Of a DNA stretch of 64,000 nt, positions 16,536 through 25,530 are shown piece after piece. Source of the stretch: Gallionella sp. (GTDB lineage Bacteria; Pseudomonadota; Gammaproteobacteria; Burkholderiales; Gallionellaceae); contig JAUSMR010000208.1 of assembly GCA_030645955.1 (NCBI GenBank), forward strand, positions 30,993-94,992, in the 5' to 3' direction. The notes beneath the pieces were generated by a model that saw nothing but the letters and a program-made list of their open reading frames with translations, made no database searches and was not told the origin of the DNA. The position numbers and the translations under genes were made by a program. Numbering within the stretch: the stretch's first letter is position 1; every line of letters begins with the position of its first letter.

Positions 16536-18890
16536 TCAACTGACCTTGCGCGCCTGCACACCACTCATCAGCCGCAGTCCGTTGGCGACCACCAGCAAGC
16601 TTGCGCCCATGTCGGCAAACACGGCCATCCACATGGTGGCAGTGCCGAACACAGCCAGCACCAGGAACACGCTCTTGATGCCCAGGGCCAGGGTGATGTT
16701 CTGCCACAAAATTGCATGGGTGCGCCTGGACAGTCGCACGGTCTCGGCGACCCGCTCGAGGTTGTCATTCATGATGACCACGTCCGCAGCCTCCATGGCA
16801 GTGTCGGTACCAGCTGCGCCCATTGCGAACCCGATGTCGGCCTGCGCCAGGGCCGGCGCATCGTTGATGCCATCGCCGGTCATGCACGTGACACCATATT
16901 GTTGCTGCATCGCCTTGATCGCTTCGAGCTTGGCTTCGGGCAGCAAGTCGCCTCTGGCGTCCTCAATGCCGGCAAGCTTGGCGATGGCCTTGGCTGTCGC
17001 GGCGTTGTCACCAGTGAGCATGACCGGCGTGACGCCCAGCGCCTTGAGGTCAACAATCGCCTGCCTGGATGTTTCCTTGATTGTGTCGGCCACCGCGAAC
17101 ATGCCCAGCACAGCCGTCTGGCTGGCGAGCAATGTCACCGTGTGCCCCTTTTGCTCGTGCTTGGTCAGCTCGGCCTCAAGCTCGGGCGTTGACAGTCCCT
17201 TTTCGCGTACCAGCCGGTGGTTGCCCAGCAGGTAGGACTGGCCGGCAACCGCGCCCGATGTGCCGCGGCCCGGCAGGGCAGTAAAGTCCTGCACGTCGTC
17301 TGCTTGAACACTCAAGCCATTGAAGATGGCTTTGGAAACCGGATGATCCGAGCGAGAGGCCAGCGCCGCAGCCACTTGAGAAGTGAGTATTTCTGGCGCG
17401 CCCGCCCAGGCTTGCCACCCCACCAGCTTGGGTTTGCCTTCGGTCAGCGTGCCGGTCTTGTCCAGCGCAATCGCTTTGAGCAGACGGGCATTCTCCAGGT
17501 AGGTTCCGCCCTTGATCAGGATGCCGCGCCGTGCAGCGGCCGACAGGCCACTCACCACGGTAACGGGCGTGGAGATCACCAGCGCGCAGGGGCAGGCGAT
17601 CACCAGCAGCACCAAGGCCTTGTAGAGCGCCTCCAGCCAGCTCAAGCTGCCCAAAAGCGGAAACAGCACGGCCACGCCAATGGCGATGGCAAACACTGCC
17701 GGCGTGTAAATCGCGGCAAAGCGATCGACGAAGCGCTGGGTCGGTGCCCGGGTGCCCTGGGCCTCTTCGACCGCGTGAATGATGCGGGCCAGCGTGGTAT
17801 CGCTGGCACCCGCCGTCACGCGCATGTCGAGTTCGCCCGTCTCGTTGATGGTGCCGGCAAAAAGCAGGTCGCCAGCCGTTTTGTCGACCGGAATGCTCTC
17901 GCCGGTGATGGGTGCCTGGTTGACCGCGCTGGCGCCCTTGATCACCATGCCGTCGAGCGGCACGCGCTCGCCTGGCTTGATGCGAACGGTTGCCTCCAGC
18001 GCGACCGATGCCACCGGTGTCTGCACCCATGCGCCATCCGCTGAGAGCATCAAGGCCTTCTCAGGCGCCATGTCCAGCAATCCCTTGATCGCATTGCGGG
18101 CCCGGTCCACCGCCTTGGCCTCGATCAGTTCGGCAATCGCATACAGCGCCATCACCATGGCGGCTTCGGGCCACTGGCCGATCAGGAAAGCGCCAGTCAC
18201 GGCGACTGACATCAGCGCATTGATGCCCAGCTTGCCGCGCAGCAGCGCGGACAGGCCTTTTTTGTAGGTGTCCAGGCCCGCCAAGGCGATGGCCAGACCC
18301 GCGAGCGCCATGCCCCCTATTTTCCAGGACGTGGTCTCGGGCGCGGCATACGACAGCACCTCGGCTCCGATGGCCAGCACCAGCGCCAGGACCATGCGCC
18401 AAATGCCTCCGGAAAACCCGTGCGCATGATCGTGGGCCGCCTCGGCGCCAGCAACTTGTGACTCCGAGCCTGCCACAGGCAAGGGCTGGGGATCGAACCC
18501 TGCCTTGCGAATGGCGGCCAGGGCCTCAGGGTAGGATTCTGGCGCCGCATCGATGCGCAGCGTGCGTGCGCTGAGCTGAAAGCCTAGAGAGCGGATCCCG
18601 GCGATGGGTTCCAGCGCCCTTCGGATCTCCGACTCTTCCACGGTGCAGTCCATCGTGGCGATCCGAAATTCCTGTCCCGCACCCCGTGCCTTGGGCGCTG
18701 GCACGGCCCCAGTCGAAGCGCAGGCGCCGCCGGGCGCACAGCAGTCGTCGACCGCAGCAGGTGTCAGTGCCGGTGCTGCTGCAGGCGGCTTTGCAGTGGC
18801 GAAGGGGGTGATTTTGATAGGTGCCGCGCAGGATGAACCCGCGCTGCAGCAGTCATCAGGAGGCGTATCAAGCAGATTTTCAGATTTCAT
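16536..18890 (-). CDS. cadA: Cd/Pb/Zn-exporting P1B ATPase
   Basis: A 784-residue P1B-2-type ATPase. The N-terminus carries two Cys clusters (DDCCSAGSSC, DDCCAPGGAC) and one HMA domain with MDCTVEE at about residues 80-86, the Zn/Cd/Pb variant of the binding loop. A short His run (HDHAHGF) precedes the membrane part. The transmembrane motif CPC (VIACPCALVIS) lies at about residue 433, DKTGTLTEGKP at about 475, then HPVSKAIF and TGDGINDAPALAQAD. It exports divalent cations from the cytoplasm. It is divergent from cadR with a MerR-type promoter between, and followed by DUF3703. Confidence 0.95.
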   Translation of the reverse strand: MKSENLLDTPPDDCCSAGSSCAAPIKITPFATAKPPAAAPALTPAAVDDCCAPGGACASTGAVPAPKARGAGQEFRIATMDCTVEESEIRRALEPIAGIRSLGFQLSARTLRIDAAPESYPEALAAIRKAGFDPQPLPVAGSESQVAGAEAAHDHAHGFSGGIWRMVLALVLAIGAEVLSYAAPETTSWKIGGMALAGLAIALAGLDTYKKGLSALLRGKLGINALMSVAVTGAFLIGQWPEAAMVMALYAIAELIEAKAVDRARNAIKGLLDMAPEKALMLSADGAWVQTPVASVALEATVRIKPGERVPLDGMVIKGASAVNQAPITGESIPVDKTAGDLLFAGTINETGELDMRVTAGASDTTLARIIHAVEEAQGTRAPTQRFVDRFAAIYTPAVFAIAIGVAVLFPLLGSLSWLEALYKALVLLVIACPCALVISTPVTVVSGLSAAARRGILIKGGTYLENARLLKAIALDKTGTLTEGKPKLVGWQAWAGAPEILTSQVAAALASRSDHPVSKAIFNGLSVQADDVQDFTALPGRGTSGAVAGQSYLLGNHRLVREKGLSTPELEAELTKHEQKGHTVTLLASQTAVLGMFAVADTIKETSRQAIVDLKALGVTPVMLTGDNAATAKAIAKLAGIEDARGDLLPEAKLEAIKAMQQQYGVTCMTGDGINDAPALAQADIGFAMGAAGTDTAMEAADVVIMNDNLERVAETVRLSRRTHAILWQNITLALGIKSVFLVLAVFGTATMWMAVFADMGASLLVVANGLRLMSGVQARKVS

Positions 18891-18896
18891 GCCCTA

Positions 18897-18927
18897 ATTG
18901 GAAACCCTGTAGCGACCTTAAGGTCAA
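18897..18927 (-). promoter_or_regulatory. MerR-type promoter/operator of cadA
   Basis: On the cadA strand: TTGACC (18927-18922), a long 19-bp spacer, then weak TCCAAT (18902-18897). The spacer holds an imperfect dyad (18904-18924, ends ACCCT and AAGGT on the plus strand), as in CadR/PbrR operators where the activator untwists the spacer. Transcription would begin close to the cadA ATG, so the mRNA may have almost no leader. Confidence 0.6.
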
Positions 18928-18983
18928 GACACTTTTGAAATTTACCCTCCATTCAGCATTGCTATTGATGAAAGAAAGTTTTG

Positions 18984-19487
18984 ATGAAGATCGGTGAGCT
19001 GGCCAGGTTGGCCCAAACGCAGAACGAGACGATCCGGTATTACGAACGCGAAGCCCTGCTGCCCGAGGCCCGCCGTAACGATGCGAACTACCGTATTTAT
19101 GATGAAAGTCACGTTCAAAGGCTGGCATTTATTCGTCATTGCCGATCACTGGACATGACGCTGGGCGAGATCAGAACCTTGCTTGACTTCAAGGATGCGC
19201 CCGAGGAAAACTGCGGCAAAGTCAATGCGCTCCTTGACGAGCACATCGGTCACGTGGCCACCCGCATCCAGGGCCTGCGCGCGCTCGAGAAAGAACTCAA
19301 AGCGCTGCGCCTGAAGTGCCGAGCGGGGGAAGCGGCGGCAGATTGCGGCATCCTGTCAGGGCTGGAACAAGCTGCACGCAAACATCAGCCCCTGTGCGCA
19401 GCTCCAAGTCACGCGCACCACATTCAGGGAACCCATCCTCAACTGGGCGGGGCTTTGCCGAGTTCCGGCACGACGTTTCACAAATAG
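18984..19487 (+). CDS. cadR: MerR-family Cd(II)/Pb(II) regulator
   Basis: A 167-residue MerR-type activator: winged helix MKIGELARLAQ and TIRYYEREALLP, long dimer helix, and metal-site cysteines at 77, 112 and 121 (numbered from the ATG at 18984), matching the CadR/PbrR pattern. A short C-terminal His stretch (SHAHHIQGTH) resembles CadR tails. GAAAG upstream of the ATG serves as ribosome binding site. It is divergent from cadA and should activate it when Cd(II) or Pb(II) binds. Confidence 0.93.
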   Translation: MKIGELARLAQTQNETIRYYEREALLPEARRNDANYRIYDESHVQRLAFIRHCRSLDMTLGEIRTLLDFKDAPEENCGKVNALLDEHIGHVATRIQGLRALEKELKALRLKCRAGEAAADCGILSGLEQAARKHQPLCAAPSHAHHIQGTHPQLGGALPSSGTTFHK

Positions 19488-19585
19488 CCAGACGTGGCCG
19501 TTTGCTGCAAGATTTTGAGGCAGTGTGTTGGCGCCGATTGAATATTCGGTCGACGACAACAGTCACCTTCTGGAGGAACAGTTAC

Positions 19586-19843
19586 GTGAACGAAGAAGAA
19601 ACGATCGCGAAGATGCTTTCCGAACTCGCAAAGGCTCGCCCATACGTGGGCGAAACCCAGACCGCTTTCGATGACCGAACTCGGCGACGCTGCGAAGCTG
19701 CCACACAAGTGGATTTGGTTGAGTCGGTTGGGCGAGAAGCCGTGATCAAAGCAGCAACTGGTTTCCTGCCAGAGCTTACTCGGTCTTCGAAACAGCCGCC
19801 GGCACAGGGGCTGACAGAACTGCTGCCAAGCTGGGGCGCTTGA
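19586..19843 (+). CDS. small hypothetical protein
   Basis: An 85-residue frame starting at GTG 19586 with a strong ribosome binding site (GGAGGA, eight bases upstream), MNEEETIAKMLSELAKARPY. It contains no recognised domain. Its 3' end overlaps the 3' end of the convergent PIN gene by 68 bp. The strong start signal supports it; the tail may not be conserved. Confidence 0.45.
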   Translation: MNEEETIAKMLSELAKARPYVGETQTAFDDRTRRRCEAATQVDLVESVGREAVIKAATGFLPELTRSSKQPPAQGLTELLPSWGA

Positions 19844-20378
19844 AGTTTATGCGTCGGCCCGTCTTACTTGGTGTGATCAAGGTGAGCTGGCGGGCACTTT
19901 CTGGCAGATCGAGATCCTGAATTCGCTTGGCCACAAGTCCGAGCCGCGTTGCTTGGGAAAGGACTCCGTCGTCGCGCGAAATGACCATCTTGGCACCGTG
20001 CGCCATGCCAATTGCGATGATCTGTCGATCCACTTTAATTTTCTGGTAAGGCTCTTCGGACCCGGCTCGTTTGTCGCCTGCATCCAGAGCATCTCTCTCC
20101 ATCTTGGCCAGCTCGTGGGCAGCGCCGCGATCAAAGTCGGCGACCATGACGCAGGCCTTCTTCTCAAGCTCTTCCAAGAAAGCGATTCCAGCGCGATCGG
20201 CACGCACCAAAAACTCACTCACGGCGATCATTGGGAAGATGACTTTCGACTTTGATTTGTCGATTTCCTCGATGAAGTGAGCCATCTTGGCGCGGTCATC
20301 CGCGGTCGTGTCTTTCTTCGTAATGTACGAAATGATGAAGTTGGAGTCGACTACGATAACGCGAGGCAGAAATTTCAT
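19776..20378 (-). CDS. PIN-domain ribonuclease
   Basis: A 200-residue PIN-fold nuclease. The acidic active site is visible: VVDSNF (Asp11), SEFLVRAD (Glu), VDRQIIAIGMAHG (Asp) and SRDDGVL (Asp). PIN toxins cleave RNA with Mg2+. It starts at ATG 20378, overlapping the stop of the upstream gene by one base (TGATG), so the two are translationally coupled. It is longer than a VapC (about 130 residues), with an insertion around AFLEELEKKACVMVADFDRG and a 30-residue basic tail. The partner gene is not a known VapB, so a toxin-antitoxin role is only inferred. Confidence 0.8.
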   Translation of the reverse strand: MKFLPRVIVVDSNFIISYITKKDTTADDRAKMAHFIEEIDKSKSKVIFPMIAVSEFLVRADRAGIAFLEELEKKACVMVADFDRGAAHELAKMERDALDAGDKRAGSEEPYQKIKVDRQIIAIGMAHGAKMVISRDDGVLSQATRLGLVAKRIQDLDLPESARQLTLITPSKTGRRINFKRPSLAAVLSAPVPAAVSKTE

Positions 20379-21124
20379 CAATGGATGCCTCGAATGTTGT
20401 CCCAAACCGAGATCGGATCTTTCAGTTCTTTCCAGCCATTGCCCGGAATGCGCGCAACTCGCTTGAGCACCTCACTGAATGGCGTGTTGTCGAGGACCTG
20501 GAAGCTCTGCACCGTGCACTTGTTCACTTCGGGCGACCAGCCATTCTCCGTGCGAACCCAGGTGCCCCGCGCAACCAGGCGAACGGTGCCAATTCGGAAG
20601 CAGGCCAGAAGCTGACGGGCGAGCTTTTCATCGCGGACGATGAGCTTGAGATCGCGGTCGAACCCGTCGCGCAGATGCAGATGCATCGTGTCATCGACGC
20701 CGACAAGACCTGTCACGACGCCGTCGACCTTGCTCTCCTGTAAAAGGCGTTCCATCGACGAACACTGCTCGGGCTGGATGCCGAAGATGATGTGAATCAC
20801 CCGATCATTGGCGTCAAGAATTTCGGCTTCGGCAATAGCGTCTTCGCCCATCATTACTTCGATGGCGAGAAGGTGTTTGCCTGGCCTGCTCGTCGGCTTC
20901 ATTTTGGCCTCGACAATGCGGGCGTGGCTGTGGTGCTCCCGGCCAGGCTCGACAACTGCGGCGTAGCCAACGCTGGCGTTCCTGATGCCTTTGAACCGGG
21001 GCTTGTTCTCGTCACCAAGCAACTGCGCGAACTCGGCAATGTATTCCCCGATCCGTTTCATCGGCACAGCACTCTGCTTGCGATCAGGGATGCGCAGCGT
21101 GAATGAGTACCGGGTCTTGACCAT
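20378..21124 (-). CDS. unknown protein coupled to the PIN nuclease
   Basis: A 248-residue soluble protein with no recognised domain. Conspicuous segments: RFKGIRNASVGYAAVVEPG, EAEILDANDRVIHIIFGIQP, KVDGVVTGLVGVDDTMHLHL and LVARGTWVRTENGWSPE. The middle looks like a compact beta-rich domain. It lies directly upstream of, and overlaps by one base, the PIN nuclease gene, so the two are made together. It may be an inhibitor, sensor or nucleic-acid-binding partner; the sequence does not decide. Confidence 0.75.
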   Translation of the reverse strand: MVKTRYSFTLRIPDRKQSAVPMKRIGEYIAEFAQLLGDENKPRFKGIRNASVGYAAVVEPGREHHSHARIVEAKMKPTSRPGKHLLAIEVMMGEDAIAEAEILDANDRVIHIIFGIQPEQCSSMERLLQESKVDGVVTGLVGVDDTMHLHLRDGFDRDLKLIVRDEKLARQLLACFRIGTVRLVARGTWVRTENGWSPEVNKCTVQSFQVLDNTPFSEVLKRVARIPGNGWKELKDPISVWDNIRGIH

Positions 21125-21690
21125 TCAGTAATATACCCGAAGGCCGACCAGTTCCATGGGCGGAAAGCCGGCAACGGTTACAACTTTTCAACGAACTTAA
21201 AAATCTACTACTACTTTAATAAGTAGGATAAACGGCCATTTCAGTTGTGAAACATTGGCGTCAAATCATCAACCGGCTCTATTTTCAGTGATGCAGACGA
21301 ACCTCCCCTTTGTTCTGTTACAAAGAACTGATCACTTTAGTGCAAGGGGCTGAAGTTCCGGTTTAGGCCCATAGTTGATTGCCACGAACGACTGCTGGCC
21401 TGGCAATTCAGCCAATAAAATTCAGCATTCAATAAGCTGCCCCCGGCGAGTACCCGCAAACACTGTCTAACTGAAGTGAATTTTCGACTAAAGGCGGCTG
21501 TAGCACATTCCGAATTGTTCGCCCCCCATACCCGACATTGACATTGGCCGGTTGAGTGTCGGCAATGTGGCGCCGATTTTGATGGGTTGCGCATAAGCCG
21601 ACACCGACGTTCGACAGCAAACTCTGCAAGGTAGTCTCAGACTGGGAGCATTCATTCAGTGACGGTGCACGACTTGAAGCACGCAACTTC
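21125..21690. other. gene-poor stretch
   Basis: No convincing coding frame. Minus-strand frames at 21337-21594 and 21429-21746 overlap each other and lack family-like sequence or start signals. Part of about 2 kb of eroded sequence between the PIN pair and the Wadjet genes. Confidence 0.5.
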
Positions 21691-21692
21691 TT

Positions 21693-21897
21693 GCCCAGCA
21701 TTGCCCAAAGCCGGGTCATCGGTCCGGACCAGGTGCATGTGCCCACCTACATGTTCAAGCTGGTGTACGACGAGGCGGGTCTGGGCAGGCTGGCACCTGA
21801 ACGACAACGCTACCTGAGGTTCAAAACCCATTAGCTATGCCGAGCTGGTCATGCGCACCGGGATTGAGTTTCTGCCAGGCGTGAATTTCGGAGATTG
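21693..21897 (+). pseudogene. remnant of a DNA/RNA non-specific endonuclease (NUC1 type)
   Basis: The plus strand encodes IGPDQVHVPTYMFKLVYDEA in one frame and, after frameshifts, KPISYAELVMRTGIEFLPGVN, the C-terminal part of endonuclease G/NucA-type enzymes. The catalytic N-terminal part (DRGH motif) is absent and there are at least two frameshifts. Confidence 0.6.
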
Positions 21898-22246
21898 ATT
21901 GGGAGGGCGCATGCCATACCGGCCACGATGCATCTTCGTTGGTGCAACAAAAAGCCAACCCGATCTGACGAGTTGCCGCTGACGCAGCGCTTTTTTTGAA
22001 CAATCCAAGCAGCACGTGGAGGCTAGCTTGCCCTCAAAAATTGGTGCGGAGGGCGATCAGTGCCTTGGCTCTGAAGTACGAAATTCCCAAAATGCGCCGA
22101 TCAAGCCGCCCTCGCCCGTCCTGACGGACTTGTAGCGTTTTCCGTGGTGTAACAAAAAGGCGGCAGGAGGTGGGCGAGTCACCATCGCGCGGCTTTGGCG
22201 AGGCGGTCATCATTACATGGCCGTGAATGGAGTGAGACGTAATTGA

Positions 22247-22537
22247 AAATAATCGCTGGAGATTCGAACCGCAAGATTTCCAACGCCCCAGCTTCGAAGT
22301 AGGAAGGTTTCCCAGGAATTTTCGATAATCAACGCTGCCGAAAATACATTTACGAAAACAACGTCCCAAATAATCGCCGCCGACAGCCTTTCGAAAACGT
22401 AAACATTCTCCATCTTTCGGAAACGTAAATATTTTCGGCAGGGGCTGGGCGAGGTTCTATTACGATTTCAAAAATTGACGAAGTCGAAAATGGTTTTCGT
22501 GCACGTAAATGCATTTTTCGTCTTCGCAAATAATCAC
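22247..22537. repeat. repeat cluster resembling a transposon end
   Basis: Two tandem copies of a 22-bp unit with core TTTCGRAAACGTAAAYATT at 22389-22410 and 22415-22436 (19 of 22 identical), a looser third copy at 22495-22519, and three copies of AAATAATCRC at 22247, 22368 and 22528. Clustered about 20-bp sites are how Tn7-like and related multi-site transposases mark element ends. No transposase gene is in the window. Confidence 0.5.
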
Positions 22538-22539
22538 GG

Positions 22540-23187
22540 GTGCGGTTATTAGGAGGCGGGGTTGGTCGTCTTTCTACGCCTTTTTGGGGGGTGTTTTCTC
22601 CTGTCTTGTGTCACCCAAATTGATTTGGAGCTGGACTTCCCTTTGCATTTATCGTCCGCCACCTGTCTTGTAGCCTCTTGGTCTGTCTCCGGCTTTCTGG
22701 CTCATGCGGATTTTCAGGTGGTCAACAAGTGCTTTAAGCTGACCCGAAACTGCCTTAGCGTTTCCAGTTCACCGCCGCCCACCGACTTTTTTGATCGCTC
22801 ATTCTCGCACTGCCACCACCGCAGCTTCATTGTGTTATTCCATTTTTTCTTTAAAGTAAAAAATGCTCTTATGCTACTGTTATTGGTAGATTGATCCGGT
22901 AATTTTAAAGTGTTATTTGTGTGCAAGTGGTAATCTGTTATTTTCAGAAAACGGTAACGCTTGATGCGCATCGTCATAGATTTCGTCATTGGTTTGGGTG
23001 CAAATTCTCCCAAGAGGAAAAGAGGTTGGCGGGGGACAAATACCTGGGAACCGGGTAAAAAAGGATCGGCTTGATTGTTTCGAAGAAATGACATCAAATT
23101 GTGCAAAGAACACAATAAATTTTGCAAACAATGCAATTTGATCGTTTTTAGAACGAAATTCCCCATTTTGAAAAAGGAGAATGGTTG
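22540..23187. other. no gene recognised
   Basis: Overlapping frames on both strands (22562-22894 plus; 22714-23166 and 22913-23326 minus) are low-complexity and lack start signals. Nothing supportable is seen except the ribosome binding site for the small ORF at 23188. Confidence 0.45.
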
Positions 23188-23427
23188 ATGCTATTGATCG
23201 TAGTGACTTTTTTGGCGGGGGCGACTTGGGGGCCCCAAGTTTCGATGCAGGCGATGCCGAATCCAGTTGCCTGCATGGCCGCCATGAACGCCGTCGCTCA
23301 AACCATTGGAGCCAGTGCAAAATCAAATCTAAATACTGAATTATTAATCCAAAATGACGGCACCAAGGGGCTAAAAATAACCTCTGGAGTTAATCAACGG
23401 ATAATGGCAAGCCTTGCTTGCAAGTGA
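23188..23427 (+). CDS. small putative exported protein
   Basis: A 79-residue product starting at ATG 23188 with AAGGAG eight bases upstream. The N-terminus is hydrophobic (MLLIVVTFLAGATWGP), followed by NPVACMAAMNAVAQTIGASAK and a closing SGVNQRIMASLACK; the two Cys could pair. No family recognised. It sits between the repeat cluster and the Wadjet operon. Confidence 0.55.
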   Translation: MLLIVVTFLAGATWGPQVSMQAMPNPVACMAAMNAVAQTIGASAKSNLNTELLIQNDGTKGLKITSGVNQRIMASLACK

Positions 23428-23533
23428 TCGCTCAAGAAAATGTGGATATTCATGGTAGACCGATACTAACCGGGCTGTAATGGACATAAATATTATTCCA
23501 AAATAAACAGGAGGTTGCTGCTGGCGATTAACC

Positions 23534-24952
23534 GTGCCGGCAATTAACACAAAATGCCCTCACCTGTGCCCTTCGTACCCTTTTTCACGGACGTGCAGAC
23601 TTGACCGACAATTTAACCCCACCAACGGAAAAAATGAATTGATCAGCCCCCGCAGTCTCATCCACGCACTGCATGTGCACTGGGACACCATTGAACGCCT
23701 GGTGTTGCTGGGACGCGACTTTCCGTCGTTTGATCCAGTGCAGGTCATCGACATCATCGGCCGTCATTCCCCCGGTAGAAGCCTCGACGAATGCGAAGCG
23801 GCGCTGCGTCAGATGGCTTCCAGCGAGCTGCTGCAGGTCATGCCCCGGGGATCGGCCCTGCAGATCAACCCCCTGGTGCTCGAGTTCGTTCGCGGCCTGA
23901 CCCGCGAGCACGAACTCGGCCTGTCGGCGGTCCTCAAGGCGCGCGTGGACGCCATCCGCAGCGCCACCGGCAAGCTGACCGAGGGCCTGCAGATGCGGGA
24001 CTCGGACCAGCTGCGGCAAGCGGCCGCCCAGCTGTCCGAACTCTTTCGCCAGATCGGCCAGCAGCTGGACCAGGACCGGCACGCGATTCTGGAGCTCACC
24101 GAACGCGCCAAGTCCAAGGATGCCAACCTGCCCATCGGCCGGCGCTACAGTGAGGTGCTCGCTGCCTTTGACGACTATGTGGCGCCAATGGCAGAGATGA
24201 TGGACAGCGGCCCTGCGGGCACGTTCTACCGCCACCTCGAAGACGCCGAGCATGCCCTGGACCATGCGGTCGAGACGCTGACCGCCCAGGGCGCGCTGTA
24301 CACCCAGCGCCTGGCGATGCGGCAGGTCGCTTTCCAAGCCAAGGAGCTGCGCCGGCTGGGCCGGGAGGTCTTGAAGCACTGCAGCGACACGCTGCTGCCC
24401 CTGCGGGAGGAGATCCGCCAGCACAATGCCCTGTCGACGGCCATCAGCCAGCTGCTCGGCCGGGTGCGCAAGCGCGGCCTGAATGCCACGCTCGGCGCCA
24501 GCGACCTGCCCTTGTGGCGCCGGGACATGCCGCGCCGCGTGACGGTGGGCGATGAAGTCCTGGGCATCATGGCCCAGGCGCTGCATTTCGTGCCCGCCAC
24601 ACTTGCCTTCCCCGAGGAGCGCGAAGACGGTGCGGCCGCGCCGATGGAGCGCGTGGATGAAGCGGCCGTCTTGCGACGCTTGCGCCAGGACCTGCCGGTG
24701 AGCAGCCTGCTGCACTGGCTCCACCAGCACTTTGCCGAGCTGAGCGACGGCACGCTCTTGCGGCTGTACCACCAGTTGATCGAGCGCCGCGAGTGGGAAG
24801 TCACTGCGGCCGACACCCCCGTGGCCCAGCGCTTGCACAACCTGCGCGTACTCCACCACCCGCACGCGCTCAGCCGCGCGGGTGCAACTGCTACGACTGC
24901 GCCAACTACAGCCACTTCTCCCATGACGTCTTCACACCAGGCCCAGACATGA
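23534..24952 (+). CDS. jetA: Wadjet component JetA (MksF-like kleisin)
   Basis: A 472-residue frame, identified as JetA from its place before jetB-jetC-jetD and its helical make-up (IHALHVHWDTIERLVLLGRDFPSFD, long coiled helices, then LRRLRQDLPVSSLLHWLHQHF). JetA is the kleisin-like subunit of the SMC-type Wadjet complex that recognises and cuts small circular plasmids. The start is uncertain: GTG 23534 has its nearest ribosome binding site 19 bases away (GGAGG ending 23514), and the first 35 residues are not family-like, so TTG at 23639 may be the true start. It overlaps jetB by ATGA. Confidence 0.8.
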   Translation: MPAINTKCPHLCPSYPFSRTCRLDRQFNPTNGKNELISPRSLIHALHVHWDTIERLVLLGRDFPSFDPVQVIDIIGRHSPGRSLDECEAALRQMASSELLQVMPRGSALQINPLVLEFVRGLTREHELGLSAVLKARVDAIRSATGKLTEGLQMRDSDQLRQAAAQLSELFRQIGQQLDQDRHAILELTERAKSKDANLPIGRRYSEVLAAFDDYVAPMAEMMDSGPAGTFYRHLEDAEHALDHAVETLTAQGALYTQRLAMRQVAFQAKELRRLGREVLKHCSDTLLPLREEIRQHNALSTAISQLLGRVRKRGLNATLGASDLPLWRRDMPRRVTVGDEVLGIMAQALHFVPATLAFPEEREDGAAAPMERVDEAAVLRRLRQDLPVSSLLHWLHQHFAELSDGTLLRLYHQLIERREWEVTAADTPVAQRLHNLRVLHHPHALSRAGATATTAPTTATSPMTSSHQAQT

Positions 24953-25530
24953 CCGCCCCCTTGTATTTGCACAAGCTGCCGCTGCTCGGCGAATTGTTCG
25001 CATTTTTGAACAGCGGCAAGCACCTGAACCGGATGGCCGAGCCGCAGCTGTGGGCTGAGCTTGAGCGCGAACGGGACGCTTACCAGCAGCTTTTCGCCAG
25101 CCTGGGTTCCGCGCTGCGCATCGATGCGCGGGGCTTTGCCTGGTTTCAGGTGGACGATGCCAGCAGCACCGTCTCCAAGACCACGCGCCAGCTGGCGCTG
25201 CTGTTCATGCTGATCTTCGAGTACCAAGCGGACCTTGGCCTTCACCTGGGGCGCTTCACCGACTGGCTGGTCGACGGCGCGATGCTCGGGGCGCTGCTGG
25301 AGAAAAACCGCCTGCTGCTCGAAGCCGAAGGCCTGGGCGAACGGGAGCAGCTCGATCCGCTGCTGCGCACGGCGAGCAACTACGGGTTCGCTACGAGCGA
25401 AGGGAGCAGCGGCTGGCGTATCCTGCCGGCGGTGTTCCGATATCTTGACCGCTTTGAGGCGCTGACGCGCACAGCCAGCCAAAATGAAGAAGTCATCCCA
25501 CAACCACCTGCCACCAAGGAGGTGGCATGA
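24949..25530 (+). CDS. jetB: Wadjet component JetB (DUF4194, MksE-like)
   Basis: A 193-residue winged-helix protein of the DUF4194/MksE type: LYLHKLPLLGELFAFLNSGKHLN, RFTDWLVDGAMLGALLEKNRLL and LDPLLRTASNYGFA. In Wadjet it is the KITE-like subunit that bridges JetA and the JetC ATPase. Start is ATG 24949 in an ATGA overlap with jetA; the upstream in-frame extension is not used. It ends in an ATGA overlap with jetC. Confidence 0.88.
   Translation: MTAPLYLHKLPLLGELFAFLNSGKHLNRMAEPQLWAELERERDAYQQLFASLGSALRIDARGFAWFQVDDASSTVSKTTRQLALLFMLIFEYQADLGLHLGRFTDWLVDGAMLGALLEKNRLLLEAEGLGEREQLDPLLRTASNYGFATSEGSSGWRILPAVFRYLDRFEALTRTASQNEEVIPQPPATKEVA

Noticed and set aside
22389..22436. CRISPR array
   Set aside because: Only two adjacent units with a 4-bp gap, no spacers of usual length and no cas genes.
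22562..23326. Overlapping frames of 110-150 residues on both strands
   Set aside because: Low complexity, no start signals, mutually overlapping and not family-like.
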